Positions 34,050 to 42,593 of a stretch of 64,000 nucleotides of DNA are shown one piece after another. How positions within the stretch are numbered: the stretch's first letter is position 1; each line of letters opens with the position of its first letter. A program made the translations under genes and the position numbers. Source of the stretch: HXMU1420-2 sp017643305 (GTDB lineage Bacteria > Pseudomonadota > Alphaproteobacteria > Rhodobacterales > Rhodobacteraceae); the NCBI GenBank assembly GCA_965217135.1, contig OZ244249.1:3348001-3412000 (forward strand), written 5' to 3'. A model generated the notes under the pieces. That model saw nothing but the letters and a program-made list of their open reading frames with translations, had not been told where the DNA came from and ran no database searches.

Positions 34050-34839
34050 GACCCATGATCTCCTCTTCCATGTTCCAGATCATCGTCAGGATTTCTTCAC
34101 GCACTTCAGAAAACTTTGGGTCTTTCTTGATCTCCCTCAGGGACTCGGTCAGCCCCCGCTCGGCAAAGGGCAGCCGGTATTCTTTGTGTACCCGGCCTGG
34201 ACGCGGGGCCATCACGAACAGGCGTTCGCCCAAAAGCAACGCCTCTTCGACCGAATGCGTGATGATCATAATCGTTTTGCCGGTCTCCTTCCAAAGCTCC
34301 AGCACAAGTGATTGCATCTTTTCGCGGGTCAGCGCATCGAGCGCGCCAAGCGGTTCGTCCATCAGGATCACATCAGGGTCATTGATGAGACAGCGGGCCA
34401 ATGCCACACGCTGCTGCATCCCACCCGACAACTGATAGGTCGGTGTGTCACCGAACCCCTGCAGACCCACGATATCCAGCCATTTTTCGACCAGCTTTTC
34501 GTTTTCTGTCGGATCGTTTTTCTTCATCCGCAGACCGAAATCGACGTTGCGTGACACCGGAAGCCATTCGAACAACGCCCCTTGCTGGAACACCATGCCA
34601 CGCTCAACACCCGGTCCCTCGATCACCTTCCCACCAAGCTTAGCGGCACCATCTGTGGCGTTGATGAAGCCTGCGATAAGGTTCAACAGCGTAGTTTTCC
34701 CACAGCCCGAAGGCCCGAGAACGGACAACAGCTCGCCTTTCTTCAAAGTGAAATTGATGTCCTTCAGCGCATTCACCGTGGCACCCGTTTGCGGGTTGGT
34801 GAAGGTCATACTGAGGTTTTCACAAACGAGGTCAGCCAT
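34042..34839 (-). CDS. Taurine/sulfonate-type ABC ATP-binding protein
   Basis: A 265-residue ATPase. Walker A is LGPSGCGKTTLLN, the signature is QLSGGMQQRVALARCL, Walker B is VILMDEPLGALDALT and the switch His is in MIITHSVEEAL. It is the TauB/SsuB type, and the C-terminus carries a short extra tail ending in EEEIMGRV. It lies between the binding-protein gene (upstream, with a terminator in the gap) and the permease gene (8-bp overlap). Confidence 0.92.
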   Translation of the reverse strand: MADLVCENLSMTFTNPQTGATVNALKDINFTLKKGELLSVLGPSGCGKTTLLNLIAGFINATDGAAKLGGKVIEGPGVERGMVFQQGALFEWLPVSRNVDFGLRMKKNDPTENEKLVEKWLDIVGLQGFGDTPTYQLSGGMQQRVALARCLINDPDVILMDEPLGALDALTREKMQSLVLELWKETGKTIMIITHSVEEALLLGERLFVMAPRPGRVHKEYRLPFAERGLTESLREIKKDPKFSEVREEILTMIWNMEEEIMGRV

Positions 34840-34946
34840 GGTCCGCGTTGCTTTCTTGGTATTGGGATCATGCGCTGAGGATAAAGGTTTGGGGTTCGAC
34901 GCGACGGCGTCAAAACCGACCTAGTGTTCCCCAGCACCGTCAGATT

Positions 34947-34973
34947 TGAAAAGGGGGCCGCGTCCGGCCCCCT
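34947..34973 (-). terminator. Rho-independent terminator between binding-protein and ATPase genes
   Basis: Read on the minus strand, GGGGGCCG and CGGCCCCC form a perfect 8-bp stem with a 4-base loop, followed by TTTTCA. It sits just after the binding-protein gene (stop at 34996) and before the ATPase start at 34839. Confidence 0.85.
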
Positions 34974-34995
34974 GACAAAAGCTTAAATTAGATGG

Positions 34996-35958
34996 TTACT
35001 CCAGGAAGGAGCCATCGATTGTTTTGGCGATCATTGCACCATCGCTGTCACCTTGGAAAACCAGACCCAGCGAGGCAGCAGCAGACGCCGCGATGCCGTT
35101 GGACCCAAAGAACTTTTCCAATTGCTCGGCAGCGGTCGGGATGATGAAGCTGTCGATCTGAGCCTTGCTGTTTTCTGGGCTCATGCCAGAAGCCTCGGCA
35201 AGCGCGGCGATCTGTTCAGCCGAGCCCGTATAGGCCTGGTTGGCTTCTTCCGTCGCGTCCATGAAAGCTTTGACCAACTCCGGGTTTTCGGTGGCAAACT
35301 TCTCGGTCACCGACACCACGTCAAACGAACCGATGCCCGCAGCAACTTTTTCCTCCGAGGTCATAATCGGAGTGCCGACTTCGGCACCTGCGGCCGAGGC
35401 AATGCCACCAAACAGGCAAGCCATGTCCACGGCACCGTCGGCCAGCGACTTCGCGCCGTCCGGCGGAGCCTGGTCCACAATGTTCATGGTCGAGATGTCG
35501 ACACCATAGTGGGTCATGTAACTGCGGAATGCGAAATCAGCCATCGTGTTCAGAGGAACAGCAACGGTTTTGCCTTCCAGCTCAGACGCGTTGGACCCGT
35601 CGATGCCCAATTCGTTGCGCACGAAACAGTCGTTTGCTTCATACACGACTGCAATACCGATCATTTTCAGGGGCGCGCCCTGCTGGATCGCAGTAACAAA
35701 CGGGGCCAGACCCTGGCTGTAGGAAATGTCGATGTCACCAGCCAACATGGCCTCGGTCATGGCCGTGCCCGTGGTGAAGTCCACCCAGTTCACATCGACG
35801 CCCATGCTGTCAGCATAATCGCCCGTGGTCTTGGCAATCAGATTCGGGGTTGCCCACTCCAGGAAGAAGGCGACGTTGACTTCGTCCGCAGCGCTGGGTG
35901 CGGCAAGTGCCATTGTGCTCGCTGCCGCAAGTGCAGCGGCTTTGACCATTAATTTCAT
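34996..35958 (-). CDS. Taurine/sulfonate-type ABC substrate-binding protein
   Basis: A 320-residue type II periplasmic receptor. The signal peptide is KAAALAAASTMALAAPSAA|DE. The mature start EVNVAFFLEWATPNLIAKTT and segments VDFTTGTAMTEAMLAGDIDI, YSQGLAPFVTAIQQGAPLKM and VDQAPPDGAKSLADGAVDMA match TauA-like proteins. It is the first gene of a three-gene importer but is separated from the ATPase by a strong terminator, which would give excess binding protein. No taurine or sulfonate catabolic gene is adjacent, so the ligand could also be another organosulfonate or nitrogen compound. Confidence 0.87.
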   Translation of the reverse strand: MKLMVKAAALAAASTMALAAPSAADEVNVAFFLEWATPNLIAKTTGDYADSMGVDVNWVDFTTGTAMTEAMLAGDIDISYSQGLAPFVTAIQQGAPLKMIGIAVVYEANDCFVRNELGIDGSNASELEGKTVAVPLNTMADFAFRSYMTHYGVDISTMNIVDQAPPDGAKSLADGAVDMACLFGGIASAAGAEVGTPIMTSEEKVAAGIGSFDVVSVTEKFATENPELVKAFMDATEEANQAYTGSAEQIAALAEASGMSPENSKAQIDSFIIPTAAEQLEKFFGSNGIAASAAASLGLVFQGDSDGAMIAKTIDGSFLE

Positions 35959-36871
35959 TGAGTCCTCCCAAGGATCGTTAGTGACGGTTGCCTTTCGAGC
36001 GACAGTAAAACGCCCCTTGCAACACTTTAGTTAGAGGAGGGACTGTCGCAGCGTTTTTTGAACTTGGCAACCTTGCTCCCACACCTATTGCCCAAATCTA
36101 AAATAAAATGGGATCGATAGTCCCATTTTTTGATATTTTTATAGATCTATGGCTTTTCTCGTGGGTCGACAGATGCATCGCACCGAAGAAATGGGATGGG
36201 AGGATCATAAGTCCGTATGAGACAAAACCAAAGGCATGATCGTTGGTTATCCTTGCCTGTCCGCTCGTGAGACATTCACATCGGTTGAGGCTGCGTTGCG
36301 TGCAACTCGACGGCGCCGCAACCTACTGCCGATAGAAGGAACTTCCTCCAGACTTGGGCTCTGCACCTATGAAACGATCCAGTGCCGACGGCGGTTTCGA
36401 CCGTGAGCAAACCCTGGCTTAAATGTAGCTATAGTCGGGTTGCGGACATTACGGTCGGCCATGTTTTTTTCAGGAAAGGCAGAATTTCGCCCCAGTGCGT
36501 CCTTGCTGACGACCGCAGCATCCGTTTGAAAGGCTCAAAGCGGTCTAGTGCTCCATTCTGAACCAAGGTCGGCTATTCGGACCAAGCAGTCGTTCAACTT
36601 GGTGAGTTCGAAGACACGCAACTGTTAGATACTAAGGAGAAGTGGTTCGCCTTCATTGGATGGCCCGCTCTAACTGACGGTTCGTTGCCGTCGCTTTGAT
36701 GCGCTCGTGAAGAGATCGCGTCGAATTTCATGCTGGAGGGTTTCACGTGCTCCATGCGTAGCAGCGACCAGCCGAGATTGACGCCAAAAGGTTGAACGCT
36801 TGGAGGGGTCTGGGCGGACAGAAGTCAACATCCGCCATGCTCTTGCCCCAATTTTAAGTGATACGACCTGA
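35959..36871. other. 0.9-kb stretch without recognisable genes
   Basis: No frame on either strand resembles a known family, and frames are short and interrupted. The base composition is lower in GC at 36090-36170 (AT-rich block including ATAAAATG and TTTTTTGATATTTTTATAG), which may hold the promoter of the importer operon. The rest looks like eroded sequence. Confidence 0.45.
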
Positions 36872-37357
36872 ATGACAGTGAACACCGCGATGAAACAAGG
36901 CCCGGCGCAGCATCCGTTCTATACTTTGGGCCTCTGGGCCGTGCTTGCCGGCGGTCTCGGTGTTATCGCCGTGTTCATGCATATCGTCTATCCGAGCCTT
37001 CAGCCCGCTCCCTCCGTGGGAAGCCAGATCGGCGAGATCGCAGGCGACATTGGGCGATCTGCTTGGTTCAACCTGCGTGGATTGGAACACACTCCGCCTG
37101 TTGAGGAAGATACGAACTATTGGATGTACCTCGCCATAGTCGGTCCGGTACTGGGCGTTGTGGCTCTGGTGCTGTCGCTAATCTCCGGTCTGCGCCGGGA
37201 GAATTGGCGCTATCCAGCCTATGGCGCAAGCCTTGGGATCGCGGCTATCACGTTCCAGTTCATCTGGATCATCGCGGCATTGATCGCCGGTGTGGTGCTC
37301 CTCGCCGCAATCATAGAGAATATAGGGGACATCTTCACCTGGCCCTTTGGCAGCTAG
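36872..37357 (+). CDS. Hypothetical integral membrane protein
   Basis: A 161-residue protein with four predicted membrane helices: near 20-40 (LGLWAVLAGGLGVIAVFMHI), 85-105 (MYLAIVGPVLGVVALVLSLI), 115-135 and 137-150. The loop GRSAWFNLRGLEHTPPVEED lies between helices 1 and 2. I do not recognise a family. It is isolated, with gene-free sequence on both sides, and has no obvious partner. The frame quality and hydrophobic pattern argue that it is real. Confidence 0.55.
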   Translation: MTVNTAMKQGPAQHPFYTLGLWAVLAGGLGVIAVFMHIVYPSLQPAPSVGSQIGEIAGDIGRSAWFNLRGLEHTPPVEEDTNYWMYLAIVGPVLGVVALVLSLISGLRRENWRYPAYGASLGIAAITFQFIWIIAALIAGVVLLAAIIENIGDIFTWPFGS

Positions 37358-37865
37358 ATAGCCGGAAGACCAGTTGCCGTTCCTCTTGCTGAACGATGCA
37401 GGTTCTCGGCCTTTGGAATACCGCAAAAAGCTGGACGAGACCCTAAAGAAAGCTTCTGGGGATATAAAGCGAGGCCTCCTCTTTCATCTGTGATGAGCAT
37501 TCTTCCCGCACACGGACATAAATCACCCTGGAATCTCAAACGCCAAAACCGGTGAAGCTGCATGAATCAGGCTCCAATCGGTCCGCCCTGCGACGGCGGT
37601 TCTGGGCTCAAAGCGGGGATTCGCCGCGTTTTGCAAAAGAGCCCGCCATGGGCCGTACGCGCCGCTACACCAATTGGCGTGAAACGATCGTTTGCTGCAG
37701 ATTGTATCTAGGTCCGCCATGCGGACGAAGCAGCTGTTCGTATTAGATACAAAATTTAAGGCACCGATTTCACTTGAGTGGATTTCCAGAGGAAGAACCT
37801 GAGTATATCGGGGGGCTTCATGATAACAATGGTCCCGGCAACACGAACAGGTAGGCGTATTTCCG
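37358..37865. other. Intergenic stretch, nothing recognised
   Basis: About 500 bp with only short frames and no recognisable similarity. It presumably contains the promoter for the M24 gene. No clear operator is seen. Confidence 0.4.
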
Positions 37866-39107
37866 ATGGCAGCCCTTGACCGAATAAGAGCCGAGACGTT
37901 GATGGCGGAAGCCGCCCTCGATGCGATAATCCTCTTTTCTCCCGAAAGTTTTCGCTATGCGACTGGAGCATCTCCGGGGGTTGCCACGATGTGGCGAAAC
38001 GCAGGGGCCGTCGCAGCTTTGGTCCCCGCTGATAAGACACTGGAGGAAGCGGCGGTCGTAAGCGATCTCTTCGCTCCATCTTTTCGCAACACCTCCCACA
38101 TCATGGATGTCCGCCAAAGCCCCATATGGGTCGAAACAGCGAACCTAGAAGGCGCGGACCTGAACCTTGACCCCAAAGAAGTTGTCGCCGCAGCATGGCA
38201 TTCCGCGGGTCGCCCACAAGATTTTCAGCGCCCTGAAACCTTTGATCCGGCTATCTGTTACCGCCACTTGGCGGATGTCCTTGCAGAGCGGGGGCTTGAG
38301 CGCGCGCGCATCGGCTTCGAGGCCGCTGCTATCTCCGCCAGAGATGTCGATCAGTTCAAGGCGGCGCTTGGCAAGGCCAAGCTGGTCGATGCATCGGAGC
38401 TCATTGCACGGCTCAAAATGGTCAAGTCTGCGGGAGAGATCGCTCATCTTCGGCTGGCGGTTGAGATTTCGGACAGCGGCATCAGGTCGGTCCAAGAAGC
38501 GATGGGTCCTGGCGTCTCGCGCAACACCCTTGCCGACGTCTGGAGCACATCAGTCAACAAGCACAAAGACAGCAAAGCGCTGAGCGGAGCTTGGGAATAC
38601 ATCTCAGTCGGGAAAAATCCTTGGGGTAGCGATGCCACCGCCAGCGCGGGCGACTTGATCAAGGTTGATGTCGGATGCGTTGTGAATGGCTATACATCGG
38701 ACACCGGCCGCACATTTGTGCTTGGGGAGCCCAGTCCCGTGCAGGCTCGTCTCTTCGACGCGCTCATGCAGGGGTTTGTGGCTGGGTCCGCGCTTTTGCG
38801 CCCCTCGGTTCCTCTCGGCGATGTGCATCAAGCAACGCTGGCAGCGATCAGGGCTGCAGGATTTCCCGGCTATTCTAGGGGGCATTTCGGGCATGGGCTT
38901 GGCGCCGGATTGGGAAGTGAGGAGTGGCCTTTCATCTCCTCTCAATCGGAAGTCACCCTAGAGCCCGGCATGGTCATGGCCTTCGAATGTCCCTGGTACG
39001 TTGACGGGCTAGGCGGGATGATCATCGAGAACCAGCTTCTGATCACCGAGACGGGCCACGAGATGATGAACGACCTGCCGCTGGACATTGTCCAGATCCC
39101 GGTGTGA
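37866..39107 (+). CDS. M24-family metallopeptidase (Xaa-Pro aminopeptidase/creatinase-like)
   Basis: A 413-residue pita-bread-fold protein. The N-terminal creatinase-like domain starts with ALDAIILFSPESFRYATGAS. The C-terminal domain keeps the metal ligands: two Asp (LIKVDVGCVVNGYTSDTGRT), His (YSRGHFGHGLGAGLG), Glu (AFECPWYVDGLGG) and Glu (IIENQLLI). It is therefore probably a true dinuclear-metal hydrolase. It converges on a TRAP transporter operon, hinting that the importer's solute may be a peptide-like or N-containing compound (inference). Confidence 0.87.
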   Translation: MAALDRIRAETLMAEAALDAIILFSPESFRYATGASPGVATMWRNAGAVAALVPADKTLEEAAVVSDLFAPSFRNTSHIMDVRQSPIWVETANLEGADLNLDPKEVVAAAWHSAGRPQDFQRPETFDPAICYRHLADVLAERGLERARIGFEAAAISARDVDQFKAALGKAKLVDASELIARLKMVKSAGEIAHLRLAVEISDSGIRSVQEAMGPGVSRNTLADVWSTSVNKHKDSKALSGAWEYISVGKNPWGSDATASAGDLIKVDVGCVVNGYTSDTGRTFVLGEPSPVQARLFDALMQGFVAGSALLRPSVPLGDVHQATLAAIRAAGFPGYSRGHFGHGLGAGLGSEEWPFISSQSEVTLEPGMVMAFECPWYVDGLGGMIIENQLLITETGHEMMNDLPLDIVQIPV

Positions 39108-39117
39108 CGAGCACACT

Positions 39118-40413
39118 CTACATCAGCGACTTGGGTAAGAAGAGCGCGATCTGAGGAAACATCGCCAGTACGATGATTCCCGCCAGCAGGATCAGCCAAT
39201 AGGGAATTGTGGCGATAGCGGCCTCGCCCAGCGATACTTTTTCTTTTGTGACCGAGACAAGCACTGAAAGGTTCAGACCAACTGGCGGTGTCACCTGTCC
39301 GATCTCAATCAGGACCGTGATGATGACACCTAGCCAGATTGGATCATAGCCAAGTCCGACCATCAAAGGGACCACAATCGGCAGCGTCATGATCATGAGC
39401 GACAGCCCATCAAAAAAGCAGCCAAGGACCAAGTAGATCAACACGACCAGAAGGAGAACCTGCAGTGCTCCAAAGTCCGCGGCGCGCACTGCTTCCAATA
39501 TGGCTTGCGGCACGCCAAGCAGGCTTACGGCCTGCGCAAGGATGGTTGCTCCCATGACCACGAAGGCAATAGAGGCGAACAGAAGGATCGCGGCATAGAA
39601 ACTCTCAGCCAGCGTCTTGAGGGTCAGATTTCCCCAGAACCGACCGACGATGATTGTGGCAATCACCCCGATCCCGGCCGCCTCTGTCGGCGTCGCAATG
39701 CCGAAGGCAATGCTGCCCATGATTGCGATAATCAGCAGCACGAAGGGCCAGAGACTGAGTAGCTTAAGCAGGATCGTCCGGGCACTGGCCGGGGTATCCG
39801 CTCGCGGCGCAAGATTGGGCCGCATGAGGCAGCGGAACAAAATATAGGCCATGAACGCCACTGCGAACAAAAGGCCGGGCACAAGCCCCGCAAGAAACAG
39901 CCGCCCGATAGAGGTTTCGGTGAGCGCGCCATAGATCAACAGTGAAAGGCTGGGAGGAATGAGAAGACCCAGCGTTCCGCCCCCGGCAAGCGACGCGACA
40001 ACCATCCGCCGATCGTAACCGCGTTCGGTCATTTCGGGATAGGCAACTGACCCAACTGCTGCGGCGGTCGACAGGCTGGACCCGCTGACGGCACCAAACA
40101 GCGTGCAGACGGCTACATTGGTATGCAGAAGTCCTCCGGGGATACGCATGAACATAGGTGTCAGCGCCGAATAGATCTTCTGGCTCACCCCACTGCGCAG
40201 CATAATCTCGCCCAGCATGATGAACAGCGGAATGGCGCTGAGCGTGAAGGAGTTCAGAACATTCCAGACCGCATCGACGGCGACGAAGGTCGAGCCTCCC
40301 GCTAGAAACTGAAGGATCAGAAGCCCGGTCAGGCCCAGCGCCGCACCCAGCGCAAGACCCGAGCCCGCAAATACGGTCAGACCGCCGACCAGAACACTCC
40401 AGAAACCAAACAT
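39118..40413 (-). CDS. dctM: TRAP transporter large membrane subunit (DctM type)
   Basis: A 431-residue protein of about 12 membrane helices. Typical DctM motifs are IPLFIMLGEIMLRSGVSQKI, FGAVSGSSLSTAAAVGSVAY, GGTLGLLIPPSLSLLIYGAL and DPIWLGVIITVLIEIGQVTP. It follows the small subunit gene by 36 bp and is the last gene of the dctPQM operon. TRAP importers use the sodium gradient to take up organic acids or related solutes. Confidence 0.93.
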   Translation of the reverse strand: MFGFWSVLVGGLTVFAGSGLALGAALGLTGLLILQFLAGGSTFVAVDAVWNVLNSFTLSAIPLFIMLGEIMLRSGVSQKIYSALTPMFMRIPGGLLHTNVAVCTLFGAVSGSSLSTAAAVGSVAYPEMTERGYDRRMVVASLAGGGTLGLLIPPSLSLLIYGALTETSIGRLFLAGLVPGLLFAVAFMAYILFRCLMRPNLAPRADTPASARTILLKLLSLWPFVLLIIAIMGSIAFGIATPTEAAGIGVIATIIVGRFWGNLTLKTLAESFYAAILLFASIAFVVMGATILAQAVSLLGVPQAILEAVRAADFGALQVLLLVVLIYLVLGCFFDGLSLMIMTLPIVVPLMVGLGYDPIWLGVIITVLIEIGQVTPPVGLNLSVLVSVTKEKVSLGEAAIATIPYWLILLAGIIVLAMFPQIALFLPKSLM

Positions 40414-40449
40414 ATCTTTCCTTCTGCCCGATCAGACCAGACCCGTCTT

Positions 40450-40971
40450 TCAGCTTCCCTTGCGCGACTGACGGCAAACAAGGAAAGCAACCGTACTCAA
40501 GGCCATGGACACGGGAAGAAGCGCCATCCACGGATACATTAGAAGACGCCCCACCTCGGTCTTGATTTTGCGGTCAATCGCGAATTCAAGCCAGGGCAGA
40601 CAGAGCGCGAGGAACCATAGGCAGAATGCTGCTCCGAAAACGACCGATAGTCTTCGAACCCATTTTCGCGCTCCGTCCGGCAACGCTGAAACAATCACGA
40701 GGACCCGCACGTGCTCAGCGCGATATGTTGCCAGCGGAAGCGCGAGGAAAAACGCGGCAGTCATAAGAAGACCGACAAGTTCCTCGGTGAAACGGAACGG
40801 CGCGAACGCGAAGTAGCGCATGGTCACGCTTGCGCCAATCAGCGCTACGATGGCACATCCTGCAATCGCTGCTAATACGGCCAGCGAGAAAAAGATGGGC
40901 TCCAGCACGACGCCAAGACGGGCCACGATGTTCCGCGGCCCGTCCTGTGTCCCATTATTGCGCAAGATCAA
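40450..40971 (-). CDS. dctQ: TRAP transporter small membrane subunit (DctQ type)
   Basis: A 173-residue protein with four membrane helices (FFSLAVLAAIAGCAIVALIG, GLLMTAAFFLALPLATYRAE, LSVVFGAAFCLWFLALCLPW and a C-terminal one). The RxExVRVLVIVSALPDG-like loop (YRAEHVRVLVIVSALPDGAR) is diagnostic of DctQ. It overlaps the binding-protein gene by 4 bp. Confidence 0.9.
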   Translation of the reverse strand: MILRNNGTQDGPRNIVARLGVVLEPIFFSLAVLAAIAGCAIVALIGASVTMRYFAFAPFRFTEELVGLLMTAAFFLALPLATYRAEHVRVLVIVSALPDGARKWVRRLSVVFGAAFCLWFLALCLPWLEFAIDRKIKTEVGRLLMYPWMALLPVSMALSTVAFLVCRQSRKGS

Positions 40972-41981
40972 CGTCCGAGGACGTCGAGTATCCGCTGCCG
41001 GTATGCGGGAGCGTCGCCACCCGCATCTTCAGCCATCGTCAGCCAGGTCGCCGAAGCGGCGTCAAGGAACGCGGCGCGGTCCTCATCAGAAAACGGGTCG
41101 AGGAACTCAATCCCCTGTTCGGCCAGCTTGGCACGCGCAGCCTGTTCGTTCTCATCCGCCTTGGAATACTCGTTAGTGCGCTCCCACACGCGCGCGGCAG
41201 CAGTGCTGACTGCCTCACGCTCAGCATCGCTCAGCCCGTCCCACGCTTCTTTCGAAGCGCCCAGAACATAGGGAACACCCGCAACCGGATAGAGATAGGA
41301 GGCGTAGCTGGTCACTTCTTGAAGTGAAATAGTATGGGCGAAGAGTGCAGGGTATACGGCGCAATCTACGACACCGGTTTGCAGAGCTACGTACAGATCG
41401 TTCTGCCCGACGATCTGCGCCGAAACACCCAGCTTGGTGAAGGTTTCGACCTGATCATTGCTCCAAACGCGCAGCTTCTTGGTCCTGAGATCCTCAAGCG
41501 TGCGTACTGGATCCTCGCGGCAGAAGATCGAGGCTTTCAGAAGCGGCAGCGCCATAAAGCCGGTTGGGACGATGTCCAGTTCGCCCAGGACCTCGGTGTA
41601 TATTTCCTGAATTTCGGGCAAGGCCGTGATCAGTTCTTGTGGGCTACCCACCGAGCCCTGGATCATGACAGCGTTCAGTGCGGGAACGTCCCGGCCGAGA
41701 TAGTTTGCCCACACGAGGCCCATTTCAACCGCGCCGCGTGGCAACCAGCGCGCCACATCATTGTCTTTGAGATTTAACGAACCACCATGAAAGACGTCGA
41801 TCGTTAGACTGCCGCCACTCAGTTCGGCCACATCTGCGGCAAAAGTCTCGAGTTGGCCAGACTCACCACGGCCCTCCGGAAGCCCGTTGTTGAATTTCCA
41901 CTCCGCAGCATCAACTGCTCCAGTGGCAAGAGCCAGGACCGCGGCTACTGAAAACGTCCGACGAATATTTCCAAACATCAC
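40968..41981 (-). CDS. dctP: TRAP transporter substrate-binding protein (DctP type)
   Basis: A 337-residue periplasmic receptor. The signal peptide is FSVAAVLALATGAVDA|AEW. Family landmarks are LETFAADVAELSGGSLTIDV, RTLEDLRTKKLRVWSNDQVE (with the solute carboxylate-binding Arg region) and AVYPALFAHTISLQEVTSY. The solute cannot be deduced. It heads the operon with dctQ and dctM, which lies between an M24 peptidase and an amidohydrolase. Confidence 0.9.
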   Translation of the reverse strand: MMFGNIRRTFSVAAVLALATGAVDAAEWKFNNGLPEGRGESGQLETFAADVAELSGGSLTIDVFHGGSLNLKDNDVARWLPRGAVEMGLVWANYLGRDVPALNAVMIQGSVGSPQELITALPEIQEIYTEVLGELDIVPTGFMALPLLKASIFCREDPVRTLEDLRTKKLRVWSNDQVETFTKLGVSAQIVGQNDLYVALQTGVVDCAVYPALFAHTISLQEVTSYASYLYPVAGVPYVLGASKEAWDGLSDAEREAVSTAAARVWERTNEYSKADENEQAARAKLAEQGIEFLDPFSDEDRAAFLDAASATWLTMAEDAGGDAPAYRQRILDVLGR

Positions 41982-42593
41982 ATTTCTCCCTGTTTGTTTA
42001 AAACCTAGTCACAAGCCAGTATCGCAGCAATGGTTAGATTCTCAATGCGCGCCACATGAAAGATGAATTCGCCGCTTTAGGCCCAATGCGGACCTTCGCT
42101 GCGCTTGGAGTGCATTACTAGGCAGTTTAAGAACTGGCCTTTTGCTGGAGCCGCGAGTGTTAAAGCCGAAACCCATTGCACTTGCAGCGACGCATCTGCC
42201 TTGGCGCAACTTATGTAAACAAAACCGATCTTGGTTTTCAGGTTTTCGCCGACACAGCATTCTGTAGAAAGCCCGGCAGGGAAATCGCTGCCGCGCCGCA
42301 GATTTCGCCAGACCGGTCATTGGCGGGTGGAGTTTTGGTCAAAACCTGAACTGTACTTCCGCAGTGTATCCGTCAAAGGTTTGCTGGACCGAGAAGGGCG
42401 TTTCCTCTGCCATCCATATCCGGTGGTGACCATGGCCCCGCTCAGGCTCACCAAAAGATATCTTGATAGTTTCCGCCTAAACCTCCTCTGTTTCCCTCAC
42501 TTCACTAAATCAATTGTTCGTTTGATCTGAATCACTTGAATAGCGGAGGATGGGATGCATCCTCTCGTCCGTCCTTCAAGTTTTCTCACCTGA
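41982..42593. other. 0.6-kb stretch without recognisable genes
   Basis: I found no frame resembling a known protein on either strand. It must contain the promoter of the dctPQM operon and the 3' end of the amidohydrolase transcript. Confidence 0.4.
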
